Part shown: positions 23,276 to 34,986 of the stretch, piece by piece
Layout of the letters: every line of letters begins with the position of its first letter
Position numbering within the stretch: position 1 is the stretch's first letter
The notes under the pieces: model-generated
Databases searched by the model: none
What the model was told of the DNA's origin: nothing
The model's input: only the letters and a program-made list of their open reading frames with translations
NCBI GenBank assembly: GCA_004352715.1
Contig: SCFE01000005.1
Location: 3,416,270 to 3,480,269, forward strand
From: Hofstenia miamia
Taxonomy: Eukaryota > Xenacoelomorpha > Acoela
DNA length: 64,000 bases
Reading direction: 5' to 3'
Position numbers and translations under genes: made by a program

Positions 23276-23990
23276 TCATAATAAATAATAAGTAGCACAC
23301 GAAGGTTCATCAGCTTTATTGCTTTCAGAAAAAGTCCATCTCACTTCTGGGTTCTTTATCCATAAAATTATATTACATGCTTGAGCTATCTGTGGTAAAC
23401 TGGATGAAGTTATTCTGTAATTTTTAGCCGCTTCGTATAATGCTTGTGAATCCGTTATAATTATAGTATCAAATGTCGCTTCTACGAGCGCCTCATAAAA
23501 CATAAGAAGTTCTTTTTGAAAAATATGCATTTCCACTAGTTTTAGGTAATCTGAACGTAATACTGGCCTCTTCCTTACCGGATTCGATTACTAGTCCTCC
23601 AAATTCATTACTTGCACCCGAATATGTTTTCGTAGAATATGGCTTTTGCGGGTTATGCCAAAAAAAGGCTTTTTGATAATAGTAAATAAAATATTTGTAT
23701 AACCATAAGATTGTAAATTTCTTTATCCTGAGAGTCTGCGATTAATTGCTTTATAAGACCCCACAGGCCTACTAAGGGCCAGGAATGACAGATAAGTCCA
23801 AGCCAAACTTGTTTCTTTTTCGATGTAAGGGTTTTCAGTGGGGTGGTAATTAACTGTTTCAAAATTAATCTTTTTTCATTAGTAAAAGTTATTGATGCTT
23901 TGCACAAATTAATAGAAAAACCTAAAACTTCAAAAATGCTTTTGGGAGTCAAGTCCGATTTTTTTTCTTGAAAACATATCAATTCATATT
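23276..23990 (-). pseudogene. Reverse transcriptase / RNase H remnant of a retroelement
   Basis: Read on the minus strand, 23653-23982 has VLGFSINLCKASITFTNEKR followed by LKQLITTPLKTLTSKKKQVW, resembling the end of an RT domain (EFLG...F...EK) and the connection region. A second frame then gives YSGASNEFGGLVIES, like the start of RNase H, where the first catalytic aspartate normally sits but here reads SGAS. The piece at 23276-23536 has ELLMFYEALVEATFDTIIIT then DSQALYEAAKN (the TDS aspartate) and, near the end, NKADEPS, close to the NxADxPSR ending of DIRS- and Ngaro-type RNase H domains. The class is uncertain. Two frames and missing residues make it inactive. Confidence 0.65.
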
Positions 23991-24406
23991 CTGAATATCA
24001 ATCATAGACTTATCAATCGTTAACAGATAACTCCCAATTTAAATAATTTTGCTATGTTGCTCATATACGCTGGGGTCACATTTTGCAAAGTGGTGAAAAA
24101 TTATTCACCAAATTGAATTCTAATATATAATAGGCAATCTGAGGTCATTTATTTGATTTAAATACAAATTATTTGAGCAAATACTCATTGATTGAGAATT
24201 CATGTTGAACAAGTTAAATTTGTGAAGGCCTTGAAGGTACTTTTTTGAAGGAAGATTTTGAATATGTATCAACATTTTAGGACAGGAATACTTTATGTTG
24301 GCATAATTGTAATGAAGGGTTAATATCAATTTGCATCAATATGTCAATATCATTCACTAACAAAGTGCCCAATCATCCAACTGTCTCTGACCTAACAACA
24401 GTAGAG

Positions 24407-25417
24407 TTAAAATCGCTGACACCTAAGGATATTGTGAATGTTTCTCAACCCTTGAAGGGCTGTTTGCCTGATATAGGCATTTAAAATTAAGCATGAGATG
24501 GGATGCGTGAAAAGAAACCCTGCATTTATATTGTAACTTGTAAACTCCAAAAGCGCCATTTCAAATGAATGGAAATAAAAGGATTTATGAGTAAATACTA
24601 ATGACATAATGTTTGTGATAAATTGCAAAGAAACTGTGAGACAAGAAATTAAGTGAAATATAAAAAAATTCACAGTATTAAATTTCATGTTGATGATTTC
24701 TGAATGGACTTCAACAGAATGTAAGAAAGTAGGATTCACCTTCATTGTTTGAAGCCTGCGTCTAAATCTCACAAATATTGCCAAGTTGATGTAAGTCAAT
24801 ACACTTAGGTATATAATATTAAAAACAATGCCGACGATACTAAAGCTTTGCAAAGTGAGTTCATTGAAAAATTCACTAGACTGTTCTAAAATAGGCTGGC
24901 ATTTAATTGCAAAAATCATCACTATAACAAATGATTCCGTATTAACTATTGTAAGGATAAAGAACAAAAGGGGAACAATTAAGAAAAATCCAAGATTTCT
25001 CTTTGAAAAAAATTTTCTGTAATTAAAGAGTATACTGTCATGGATGAAGGCATAGTAACGATTCAAATTCAATAACAGAATTGTCGTTAAACATGTTGAT
25101 TGAAAGAATCCACACATGATAACTGTGCAAATGGCTATGTAGATGTTGGTATACACATTGTATATCTTTATGAAAGCGAGTAATACTCCAAGAATGGAAG
25201 CATAAAAGTTTAAGAAGAAAACTGTAATCATAATGTAGTCCTTTTGGGCAAATTTATTTCCCACTTTGCCCAGAACAAAGAGGGAAAATATTAAAGTATC
25301 AATTATTAAAGCAGAAAATGTTTGTATATACCAAATAATTAACGATGCTGACATTAGATACATTGGTTTTTCTTCTGTAAAGTTTTTTGAACAATCACCA
25401 AAAAATACCAGACTCAT
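24407..25417 (-). CDS. Rhodopsin-like (class A-type) 7TM receptor, intact
   Basis: This single-exon frame of 336 codons runs from ATG to TAA. Hydrophobic segments are visible at residues about 21-50, 61-86, 92-117, 141-160, 191-216, 247-275 and 286-312, seven in all. After TM3 the sequence is NRYYAF (119-124) in the place of the class A E/DRY motif. C97 at the top of TM3 and C173 in the second extracellular loop could form the usual disulfide. In TM7, THPISCLIL (304-312) stands where NPxxY is expected. An N-glycosylation sequon NFT is at 12-14, and the C-tail is short (about 20 residues). It probably signals through G proteins at the plasma membrane; the ligand is unknown. The chosen ATG is the first in frame and is also conserved in the pseudogene copy at 1272. 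Two decayed paralogues occur in this window, suggesting a small lineage-specific cluster. The full-length frame amid heavy decay argues for function. Confidence 0.85.
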   Translation of the reverse strand: MSLVFFGDCSKNFTEEKPMYLMSASLIIWYIQTFSALIIDTLIFSLFVLGKVGNKFAQKDYIMITVFFLNFYASILGVLLAFIKIYNVYTNIYIAICTVIMCGFFQSTCLTTILLLNLNRYYAFIHDSILFNYRKFFSKRNLGFFLIVPLLFFILTIVNTESFVIVMIFAIKCQPILEQSSEFFNELTLQSFSIVGIVFNIIYLSVLTYINLAIFVRFRRRLQTMKVNPTFLHSVEVHSEIINMKFNTVNFFIFHLISCLTVSLQFITNIMSLVFTHKSFYFHSFEMALLEFTSYNINAGFLFTHPISCLILNAYIRQTALQGLRNIHNILRCQRF

Positions 25418-25844
25418 TGTGGTTCAATGTATCCCTTCTCCATTTGTTTACATAGTGGTTGACTTCCCTATTTACTTACATTGTTTGGTGACAAATATAT
25501 TTTGTAAACACAATGTTTGGCTAAATGAAATAAAATCAGATTTAATTAACTTAATAAAAAACTACGAGGGTGCTATTAGAGACATTTCTTTAAAAATTAT
25601 CGAAATTCTTGCAAAGAATATTTAGTTAACTAAGTTAAGAACAGTTGTAAATCTCTAAGATTGTACATTTGTTTGCCTGATATCTTTACATAAATCAAAA
25701 TTTATAAATTATGTAGCTGAGTAGTGTTTAAAATTGTACTATTCATGTTTCTTCAAACAGTCACAATAAATATGTTCACATTTCAAATGGTACAATAGTT
25801 TTGTTAAATTTCTCTGTGCATATGATGCTAAATATTACAACAGA

Positions 25845-26013
25845 TTATAGAATACTTCTAGTTTTACACTAGAATTTAAGTTTCTTTTTCAATAAAATAA
25901 GAATTTAAATAATAAATATTTAATAGGTATTCCACAAACTACAATTTCCATGGCATCAATTAACTTCATCAAATAAATTTATAGAATTTCAAATGCATTT
26001 AGATGAATAAGGG
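25845..26013. repeat. Dispersed AT-rich repeat, copy B left part
   Basis: It aligns with the first half of the repeat at 10919-11185. The second half resumes at about 28324-28460, with the intervening 2.3 kb being inserted DNA. Confidence 0.5.
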
Positions 26014-26163
26014 CTAGGTAGGCTGGAAGTATTGGAAAAGTATACTGACTATATTATTCAACAGTCCATGCAATTCAAAATTAATGCAGTGATGTACAAG
26101 TTAAATTATTTAACTATTTTAACTATTTGGCTAAAAAACAATGTTCAGGCAAAACTCACATTA

Positions 26164-27330
26164 TCAACAAGACGCTATTAATCTGGTTTTCAAAGTAGAC
26201 ATTTTCAGCGACAAAGTTTGCTTTCGAAAAAACTTGTTCCTCATTAGCTGGCGATGGCAGTAGACACAACAAAATTCTTGCAACTTTTCAGAAAGTTGGA
26301 AATTGATCTTCTTCTTCTTTGAAGAACTTGTAGGCCAAACAGTCTTCATCCACGAAAAACTCGAGTTCTTCCACAACATCTTAGAATTTTTGTCATCAGT
26401 TTGTCATGCTGGGTTCCTGAATCCAATCTTGGCAAAAACAGCATCTACTGGGTTGCTAATTTGTTGGCTAGTTGAAGGCGCTAGCTCATTAACTTCAACA
26501 TTTGCTATTGGCACTTCAGCTATCTTTTGGATGGTTTTCTTGGCAATAACCATATTTGCTTCCATTAACATTAGACGAGCAGACCGTTTGAGCGATAAGA
26601 GTGCTGTTGCTAAAACATTTTTCGAAAAAGTTTTGAACGATCACTCCGTATCCATTTGTTGATGAATTTCAGCACAAAATCGTCTAACAAAGTGACTGCA
26701 CTGCTCGTCATTGCATAATGCTTGAAGAAGAATTTGAATTTGGCAAACTTGACTAACTACCCAGGTATGTTAATTTTTTTTCCACTGACTCCAGTTCATT
26801 TGAGTGGGTCCAGCCCTACCACTACTAAATAACTTTTCATATTATTTGCAGTCTTGTTGCCAGAGATTGATGCCACAACCCTTAAATTATCATAACATGT
26901 TGTTCCCAATGATGATCAAACCATGATGCAATCATTACTAATATGTGTGATCCAATTGGAGTCTATAATAGTCCATTTCTTTGACCTTAGACAGGTTTTC
27001 CTTAGCAAGTTTCTGTATGTCTGCTAGCACCCTCCAGTGTTCAGGAATTGACCCTAATTCAAGCAAAACTTCAGTAATCTGCTGTTTGGCTCGCCTCTCA
27101 GAATGTTTAATGGCATGGTTGTCCTTGCAAATTTCATTGAAAGTTGTTTTCTTAACTATTTTTCTCTTGATAGTATTGTAAATGATTGACTAATCTCCAT
27201 TTGCTTGTTATCATTTTCTTCAAAAGTTATGTGTTGATGGCTTCACTTTAGATGACTAACTGCATTTGACAAAAAATGGTTCTTTTTTAAACACGGAGGT
27301 GTCTTCTTACAGATATCACAGCGATAGTAT
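26164..27330 (-). pseudogene. hAT-family transposase pseudogene
   Basis: On the minus strand, the 5' end (about 27230-27330) encodes a BED-like finger with CDICKKTPPC and a spaced histidine pair (HFLSNAVSHLK...H). Next come helical pieces at about 26940-27200 (ERRAKQQITEVLLELGSIPE, HWRVLADIQKLAKENLS), then a decayed middle. The 3' end (about 26164-26330) has ARILLCLLPSPANEEQVFSK, equivalent to the hAT C-terminal dimerisation motif (LP-SSASSERVFS). Stops and frame changes occur throughout. The RNase H-like catalytic core is not recognisable. In intact elements the BED finger binds element ends. Confidence 0.65.
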
Positions 27331-28035
27331 CCCGCATTGCAGTTATACTTCCCACAACCGAAGGGGAATGCTTGACTTTAGAGATGACAGATTGAGACAA
27401 ATGCCGCTTTCCTGCTGGTTGATGCTCTAGAGGAGTATAGTTGTTGAACTGAGCACTTTAGTTTCATTCGAGAACATAACTTCCATTGATTTACTCACCA
27501 GCCTTAATATCATTTGCAAAATGCAAGACAGTCCCGCCCATTTTTAGCACTCAGCATTGGTTTCACTGCTGGCCGATATGATTTGAGTCTAAAATCATCT
27601 GTAAGTCACTAATTGATGCCAATTCGTCTGATTATTGTGTATGTTCTGAATGAGTTACACCGGCCTCTTCCTTAGCGCTTCCGTCCTGTGAATGAACCTG
27701 TCTGTTATTAGTTTAAGTGAACGGCTGACTATACTCTGGTATACACCCACCTGTTTCAAAATTACCACTTGGACCATTCCTTTCATCACGGAGTGCAACA
27801 ATTTGTACCACTTTGTTGCTCCAAACACCAAGATTTTTGCTCATATTAGAAATCAAAATGTAATTATAATATTATGATATCATCATTTATATCCAAATAA
27901 TCAGACTATTTAGTAGCATTCTCATTTGTCAGCTCTCAATATCACACCATAATCACGCGATATGCAGGTACAAACATTTTATTTATAATTTATCAATTAT
28001 GCAAATATATGCTAATATTTGGCGCGGACTGTAAA

Positions 28036-28323
28036 CAATAAACAATAAAACGTTTTATACCCGTCTTATAATGGTATAACACATTGTAAGACGTCTTAAA
28101 GTAGTTCTTCTAAACGTCTTAAAAACACCATTTCTAAACATTGCTGAATGCCATCTAGTGTCCACCAAATGATGTTCTAAAACGTTTTCTAGACGTCTTC
28201 AAAACTATTTCTAAGCGTCTTCTACACCTGACCTAGATGCCATTTCTAAGCGTCTTCTAAACGTCTTCTAAACCATTTTAAGACGTGTTATAAGACGTCT
28301 TCTAAATGTTTTATTGTTTATTG
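28036..28323. mobile_element. Foldback element of AAGACGTCTT repeats
   Basis: The ends are inverted copies of CAATAAACAATAAAAC. The interior is made of repeated AAACGTCTTCTAA and AAGACGTCTT units in both orientations, so the whole 288 bp can fold on itself. There is no ORF. A related cluster lies at 4813-4870. Confidence 0.75.
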
Positions 28324-28459
28324 GGTAGAAGCATATGATCAAATAAATTCTTGAATTCTTAAACTAGGTAGCATTTGAGTTAGTAATTCTTGGAAAACCA
28401 GCTCATCTTCAAAAAACTATTAAAATATAGTAAAATATATTTTCCAAATAATTAAAGAT

Positions 28460-29460
28460 TTAGCTTATTCGAATGATTAGAACAAAACTTGCCATCAACA
28501 TTTTTTGAGCATGAATAGCGAATTCGTACAGTGTTTAAAATTCACAGAATTTCCAAAGCACACTACACCCACTCCATATTTGCTTAAAAACACTCACTCT
28601 TATTCAGAAACTAACACTTGCAAATGATTTTTTTACAAAAAATAATTTATAGAATACAGCAACAACATATAACTCCACAACATAGTGTACTATCATGCAG
28701 GCAAATATATTTGGCAGTTAAAATAAATCTTTTAACACTTTTGAAGAATCACCAACAACCACTTTTTCAGAATAATAAAGACCATTGAACCATTCTTGCA
28801 AAGTAGTCTTTGCCGAAATCTCATTTCACGACTTTTTTCAGAAGCCAAAGAACAACAGCTGGTTCACCATCAAAGGCAGCCACATTGAATATGTTACAAT
28901 CAATATACAAAAGCATCCGAAGATCGAAGTTTTGTTTTTATAATAAACTGAAATCAACAATTAAACATTTCAAAGAGCAAACTATGTATCATAGAGCAAT
29001 AAATTTTAGGTCTTGAGTTCGAAAGTTAAGTAGTTATATCAACATGTAAATGCCGTTACATCCCAGCACAGATCTTTCATAAAAAAATCTTTCGTTTAAA
29101 TTGTTTGGGTGGCGTTTATAGTGCGGATTAGTGGCGGTGTATAATACTGTCTAGCATTAAATATTTAAAAATATCAATAATTTTAGTATTATGACAATTT
29201 GAAGATAAATTTCTTAAAAACTGCATTTTTTGATAATTTTTTGTTTTATAATGTCATTTAGTGCCGTTATTATGTCGTTCAATGACGTTGTTACGACAGT
29301 TCTGTGTTTACTGTGATATCTTAATTTAAGCATATTGAACTATTTTATGAAAAATGACTCTTAGGTTTCACTTAAAACTCTAATGATTAGGAGAATAAAT
29401 TACATTTACTACCACTGGGGTAAATATTTACTCCACCAAATAGTACTGGATTTTTTTTCT
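28460..29460. other. AT-rich DNA, no gene recognised
   Basis: The plus-strand frame at 28810-29016 is basic but has no known motif. Confidence 0.4.
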
Positions 29461-31106
29461 TTAACCTTCGTAAGTTCCTTAGGTCATAATGACCCAAACT
29501 CGATTTTTTGTTTAAAAATAAGTATTGAAGATAGCCATAAAAATTAACAACAGTTTACCACTTCTATTAATTTTTTAAGCTAAATTCGATTCTGGATTCA
29601 AAAAATGCGCTACATTCTTCCTGCATGTCATATTTTTTATTTATCAAAAATGTCCTTCTGGGTTATTATGACCCATTTATTATATCTTGAAATCTGGGCT
29701 TTAAATCCCATACTATATAAACCCATAGTCCGTAATATCAACTCATTACCTATATATGTTATTATGAGTTAAATGTAAATGCTAATTTCATATGGATGAA
29801 AAAACATGCACAAAAAATTACTTCCTGAGAAGTAATGACAATTTAGATGATATAAATGATTAGAAATATCAAATAATAGGATTTTCCAAATTGGTAATTT
29901 CGTGTCAGCAAGATGGTTTGATGGCTTATGATATGAAGCCAAAATTGATACAATTTATAAGAAAGGCAAACGATATAGAGTAATTTGGCAAATGAATGGA
30001 ACATGGTCTACAATTAACGGTTGTCATATTCACAAGATTTTTATTAGAGCAAATGATAATTTGGAGAGTGATGATACGTCAACTGATGAGATTGCAAGGA
30101 GTTAAGGCAACAATACAGGTGAAACAATATGTTTGAATGAGAAAGTTTGCACTGATGAAAGTGCAACATATACAAGCAATGAAGATGACGATGATAATTT
30201 TATAAAAAATACCGATTATGAAGTTAGATGTACAGATTCTGAATTTTATTCAGATAATGAAACAGACAATAGCAAAAATCAGATTGTGATTAATAATATT
30301 GTCAAAGCAGAACCGGGATATTTTATATCATGAAGTAAAAACATAAAATAGAGTAAAATACCCATATCAATAACTGGAAGAGCTCTGAGACAAAATCTTA
30401 TTCGAGAAAAGTCTGGAGCAAAACGATATGCTATATCATGATGTTCAGATATTTTACCCACATTTAGCTTGTTTTTTAATTCTTCCATGGGAAACTGATT
30501 ATAGAAATGACAAATAAAAAGGGACACAGCATTTTGGGAGTGCAATTGAAAGATCTAGATGTGACAGAATGGCATGAGTACATTGGACTTGTTTTGCTTG
30601 CAGGGGTTTTTAGGACCAATGGTGAAGCAGTCACATCGCTTTGGTCCTCATCTACTGGAAGATCAATTTTTGTGCAAGTATGTCATTGAAGCGATTCAAG
30701 AAACTGAATCGGGCTGTGCGTTATGATGACAAAAATACGCGAAATTCAAGAACTCAGAGGATACATTTGCACCCATTTGAAATCTTTGGTATAAATTTGT
30801 GGAGATCTTCAACTAGAATACAATGCAAAAGCTGATTTATGCGAGGGTGAACAGCTGGTTGGGTTCAGGGGACGTTGTCCAATTCGGCAATACATTCTAA
30901 ACAAACCTGAAAAATATGGGATTAAGTTTTGGATTGTAACTACAGGCAATAAATAGTTCCGAACAGTGTTGTTCTGCAAATAAATTGCATTTGTTACTGA
31001 CATTGGTCCTATTGACTCAACGGAATTATGCACAAAAAAATTATGGGTCATAATGACCCACCAGGGATAAATATGGTATTTTTCTTAAGGGGCGTAGGAA
31101 GGTTAA
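29461..31106 (+). mobile_element. piggyBac-like element, TTAA to TTAA
   Basis: The element lies between TTAA at 29461-29464 and TTAA at 31103-31106. Its tips are CCTTCGTAAGTTCCTTAGG on the left and, as complement of the right, CCTTCCTACGCCCCTTAAG. Three copies of a GGGTCATAATGACCC-type palindrome sit near the ends (29481-29496, 29659-29675, 31044-31060), probably transposase-binding sites. At about 1.65 kb it is shorter than a typical autonomous piggyBac (about 2.4 kb); the 3' half of the transposase is missing. Confidence 0.88.
29790..30960 (+). pseudogene. piggyBac-like transposase pseudogene
   Basis: An acidic N-terminal part at 30133-30333 (EDDDDNFIKNTDYE, DSEFYSDNETDNSK) is followed by fragments in shifting frames. 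These are LDVTEWHEYIGLVLLAGVFR (about 30550-30612), LWSSSTGRSIF, then SLKRFKKLNRAVRYDDKNTR (about 30685-30740), and finally EQLVGFRGRCPIRQYILNKP with EKYGIKFWIVTTG (about 30848-30945). This order and the RGRCPxRxYxPxKPxKYGIK signature identify the PGBD/piggyBac family, which excises precisely at TTAA. The sequence stops right after this block, so later catalytic aspartates and the cysteine-rich C-terminus are gone. There are many stops and frameshifts. Confidence 0.85.
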
Positions 31107-31876
31107 ATGAAAAAAATATATTAAATATATTTTCTACATAGCAACCAAAAGCATATAGAAGAATACAACTTAGGTAAGTACATAGATATCTATATCCATT
31201 CAATTTAGAACAATAGTTTTGTTTAGTTAGAAAAACTAACAATTGTTAAAAACAATTTTTAAGTGATATTTGCAAATACTCTAAATGAATTTTCCGCAGA
31301 CTCATTGGGTTTTCTAATCCTCACTTCTGCGGCACACGTGGTAACGTGTTGTTTTTCTAGCCCTGATAGATCGAGGCCTTGTAAATTGTTGCAGAGAAAC
31401 ACTTAGGGGAAGTATTTCTAGTGCCAGGGGAAGAATAAGAATAGTCTTTGCAAATTTATGCAGAAAAATTCGATACTTATGTGTCGTATTATTAGCAAAA
31501 TTTAGATACAAAGTAGGAAATAAACTATAAGCATTGTATATTACAATATCTATTATGTTGTAGAACATTGTAAATGGTCAACGAGAGCAATTTCCCAGCA
31601 AGAGTTGGGCTCCGCACCACTTGATAGAATATCTAATTATTGTAAAATAGGAGGCTCTATTCTTCTCCAGAGACGTCTGTATGCTGCAATGCAATGTAGA
31701 TAAAAGAAGCATTGCTCTTGCCACAATCATGAAGTTATCTTTATATCCAAAGAAGAAGCTGCTAAAGGACTTCTTCATTGTTTTACGAATGAGTCGTGTA
31801 TATGTCATTTTTCACTCAAGATTTGATTGAGCTAAGGTTATTCACGCGAAGAAATTGTCTGAAGGTATATGGCTGC

Positions 31877-31908
<32 letters not shown>

Positions 31909-31910
<2 letters not shown>

Positions 31911-34900
31911 AGGACATACTAAATCACTAGGACGCAACAACAGCTGTTGATTAAGAAAATAATGTGTGGTCTGAGTTCGGGTTAAAACAGGTAACGGAAA
32001 TGGCACTCATTATTGTTTCGCTAGGTAAATGCAGCGTTGGGTTATGTAAATCACATTTTGATTCCACTACATCAAAATTCACAGTATATGGATTTCCATC
32101 AGACGAATACATGCGTAATAAGTGGATTAAAGCCCTACCAAATATTCTACCAAAACATCCGACTCGGAATATGGCTGTTTATGAATTACACTTGTCAACA
32201 TCTGTAGGTTCACAAAAAAGAAAGGTCATTTGCTACCTGCAGACCACCATCACTTTTTTGTACGCCTGCCACATTTTCGCAGCAAGTATACACCTTTTTG
32301 TAAAATCATATAAATTATTTGAAATACTTTTTACTGTTCAACCTGAGCAAAATTTTCTAAGTTTCTTAAGTTTTCAGAAATTGAGCTTTGGTAAATTCAT
32401 ATACAGTAAATAATTTTTATAAGAAGTGTGTACAACCTTCCACATCTCTATTGGTAGATCAAAGAGGTATATCTTTATCGAAAAGAAATGCTATTGATGA
32501 AGAAATTGTGGAATTTAATGAAAAAGATGTAATTTTATCATTTGCAAGTTTTCGTGAGGCAATATTGACGAAATATGCACATTCGCATTTTATACGAATT
32601 TCAGATAATGAAGTGTGTTTTGGATTTACTGAAGACAAATCTCCACCATTCAGTTTCACTTACTCTGTAAAGATAAATCACAATCTTACCGTTCAATGTT
32701 TCAAAGGGCATACAACTGTGTGCATTAGAGACCTGTTGGGATTTCAATCTTCTTTGTCCAACTAGTCCCAATTAGAAGCAATTTTTAATCGATTTTTGGG
32801 GGCAGATTCGACTGTTAATAAAGATTTACATTCTATATGCAAAAGAATTATCTTACAATTAGCAGATGGTAGGCGTCTGCGGCTAAAAATTTTGATTAAT
32901 GATTATGATTCACTATAATCTGTTACTTTATATTTGCTGGTGTGATTTTGTATTTGAACTAAATTCCTAATATAGCGTGTACCCCTAGCAAATGTATTAA
33001 CTGAAGATCAGCAAATGGTTCTTGAACAGCTACTTCTAGTGACTGGAACCGGTTTTGTAACAGAGTATTCTACTAGAATGCTAAAATTTGCTATTAAGAT
33101 TTTCATTCATAGCCGAAAATTTATTGTGTGCTTAAAAGTATGCTAATCTTTACATTCATATAATTTAATGTTTTTAATCCCTAATTTAAATTTTGAACTA
33201 CGGGAACATTTGAAGTTGTAATGTATACTGGTCCTACCTAATCCACAAACACTTAAAAGAAAGTTAGTTTCGCAAAAGATGTTGGGTCGTTAGAAGAATG
33301 CAAAGAAACATGTAAACTTATTATTACTTCTAAGCCCGAAAATCAGAGACAATGCACTATTATTGTTGATGAAATTTACTGTCGGACTTCTCTTCGTTAT
33401 GTTGGATGCAATGTGTTAGGTAATGCATTTGCACATATTCGTTGATTTAATGCTGTTGATAAAAATGGCATGTATTTTTGAAAATAACTATACTCTTCAT
33501 AAATATGAGATGTGTGCATTTGTTTAAAACTAGGCTATTCTATTGATAATCCCATAATGTTGGCACAAACAGTTCTTTGTATAATGGTGTCATTTATAAA
33601 CAGCAGAGGCGCATTTATTGATTGGTAAACTCATTCCAGTATTCAAGAACACAGCTGATTTTCAATATCACCACATTTGTGATGTTATTAAGATTGTTAA
33701 TGATAATGGAGGAACCGTTATTTCAGTCTCAACAGACAATTTAAGGTTAAATATAAAATGTTTTGGATTGTTTGGCAGTTCTCCTGAATCCCCTTGATCT
33801 TCATTTAATCCTCTTAATGAGAACCAGCGATTGTTCACCCTCTTTGATCCAGTTCATTTAATCAATATTGTTTGGAATAATTGGTTAAATGAGCCACGAT
33901 TTGGAAATGCTGTTATAGCAATAGCAACACGAAATTCTTCACTTTATCATTGTTTTACACAGATAGATCCTTAAATTTTGTGCAATAGTTTTTCATTTTA
34001 TTTGAAATTTTTATATTTGAGAAATTTTATGCCTATTCTGATTCTCTAACTATAAAACAAAATAATGCCACTGCTAATGCAATTTGGCACACCATACATG
34101 AAGTTTGCGATCTAGCAGTTCACTTATTAACTAAGTGCAATTTTTCCTATGTTTTGTTATTAAAATTTCAATCAGATCGTTTGGAAGGAGAGTTTGGCAG
34201 CATTCGGCAGATGAGTTGGGGTTCGTATTTTTATACGTCTCTCAAATCTTATCAAGTGTAAAAGTTTTAAGACTCAGCTTGCTATCGAAATTGGATATTT
34301 CTATTAACGAAGTGTTTAAAGATGTTTCTTTAAAATGTGAGTCTCCACCGGATATGGAAATCATTGAAACAATATTTGATGATGACAATTACTGCTTAAC
34401 TAAGCAAGAACATTCAACGCTCTGTACATTGCTGGATATATATCTTCTAAGGTAACACCTTAGTACCTTCATTTTGTATTGTTTTATGTTTAGCAAAATT
34501 TTGTGTCGGGCCCAGACACAATTGGAGAAATCTCCCATTTCATAGAATTCTTGTCAAATGGTAATCTACGGATTCCAACGTTGGAGCTGCTTTCCTTTAC
34601 ACAACGCTGCTATATTTATTTTAAGCGATGCAGACCACATTGATCTGCCTGCTGTAAAAAGGCTTCAAATTAATATGAGTCTTATTTTTCGAATTCTCCT
34701 CAACACAAAGTTATAAATAGACTGGTCAATGTATTTTGTAAAGGTGAAGTGCCCTGTTTTAATCATAATTCACATCTAAGTGGTTTAAATCAAGAGAGCA
34801 AGCGAGGGAAGAGAAAATTAAGCCCTATAAAATAAATTGTTTTCTCTTATTTGAATTTTCTTTTATATTTTGCAAATTAATATCAGCCCAAACATTTTTA

Positions 34901-34950
34901 TTCGCCACTCATTTAACCTGAGTTACGTCCTGGTATATTTAGTATGTCCT

Positions 34951-34952
<2 letters not shown>
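31909..34952 (+). mobile_element. P-element relative with inverted ends
   Basis: The left tip CAAGGACATACTAAATCAC is repeated, inverted, at the right tip (complement CAAGGACATACTAAATATAC), continuing as AGGACGYAAC. The inverted repeat is about 31 bp, like Drosophila P. The 3044-bp length also matches P elements. It sits inside an (AT)n tract on both sides, so the TATATATA flanks may be the 8-bp target duplication but cannot be told from the repeat. It contains a THAP-domain transposase remnant. Confidence 0.85.
31980..34833 (+). pseudogene. P-element/THAP transposase pseudogene
   Basis: The first exon encodes a THAP zinc finger: KCSVGLC, a tryptophan in RNKWIKALPN, and AVYELHL where the family has a cysteine before E-x-H, so one zinc ligand is replaced by tyrosine. 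Further blocks are: 32388-32765 (SFREAILTKYAHSHFIRISD); 33270-33420 (IIVDEIYCRTSLRYVGCNVL, with the first acidic residue of the RNase H-like fold); 33600-33760 (VSTDNLRLN, second); 33830-33960 (LFDPVHLINIVWNNWLNEPR, the GTP-binding/insertion region landmark of P transposases); 34165-34250 (DRLEGEFGSIRQMSWGSYF). A basic end, KRGKRKLSPIK, closes it. Stops and frame changes are frequent, and some junctions may be real introns. P transposases use GTP and cut with 17-nt staggers; this copy is inactive. Confidence 0.85.

Positions 34953-34986
<34 letters not shown>

Larger units (their letters stand above)
26014..28371 (-). mobile_element. Insertion carrying a hAT transposase remnant
   Basis: The sequence CTAGGTAG occurs at 26014-26021 and again at 28364-28371, bracketing DNA absent from repeat copy A. 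That fits an 8-bp target duplication of a hAT insertion, although I see no good terminal inverted repeats at these exact points. A foldback element (28036-28323) is nested near the right end. The match of the two 8-mers could be chance because the flank is itself repetitive. Confidence 0.4.

Noticed and set aside
25266-25625. 119-codon plus-strand gene
   Set aside because: It overlaps the 5' end of the intact receptor on the other strand and looks like a shadow of it.
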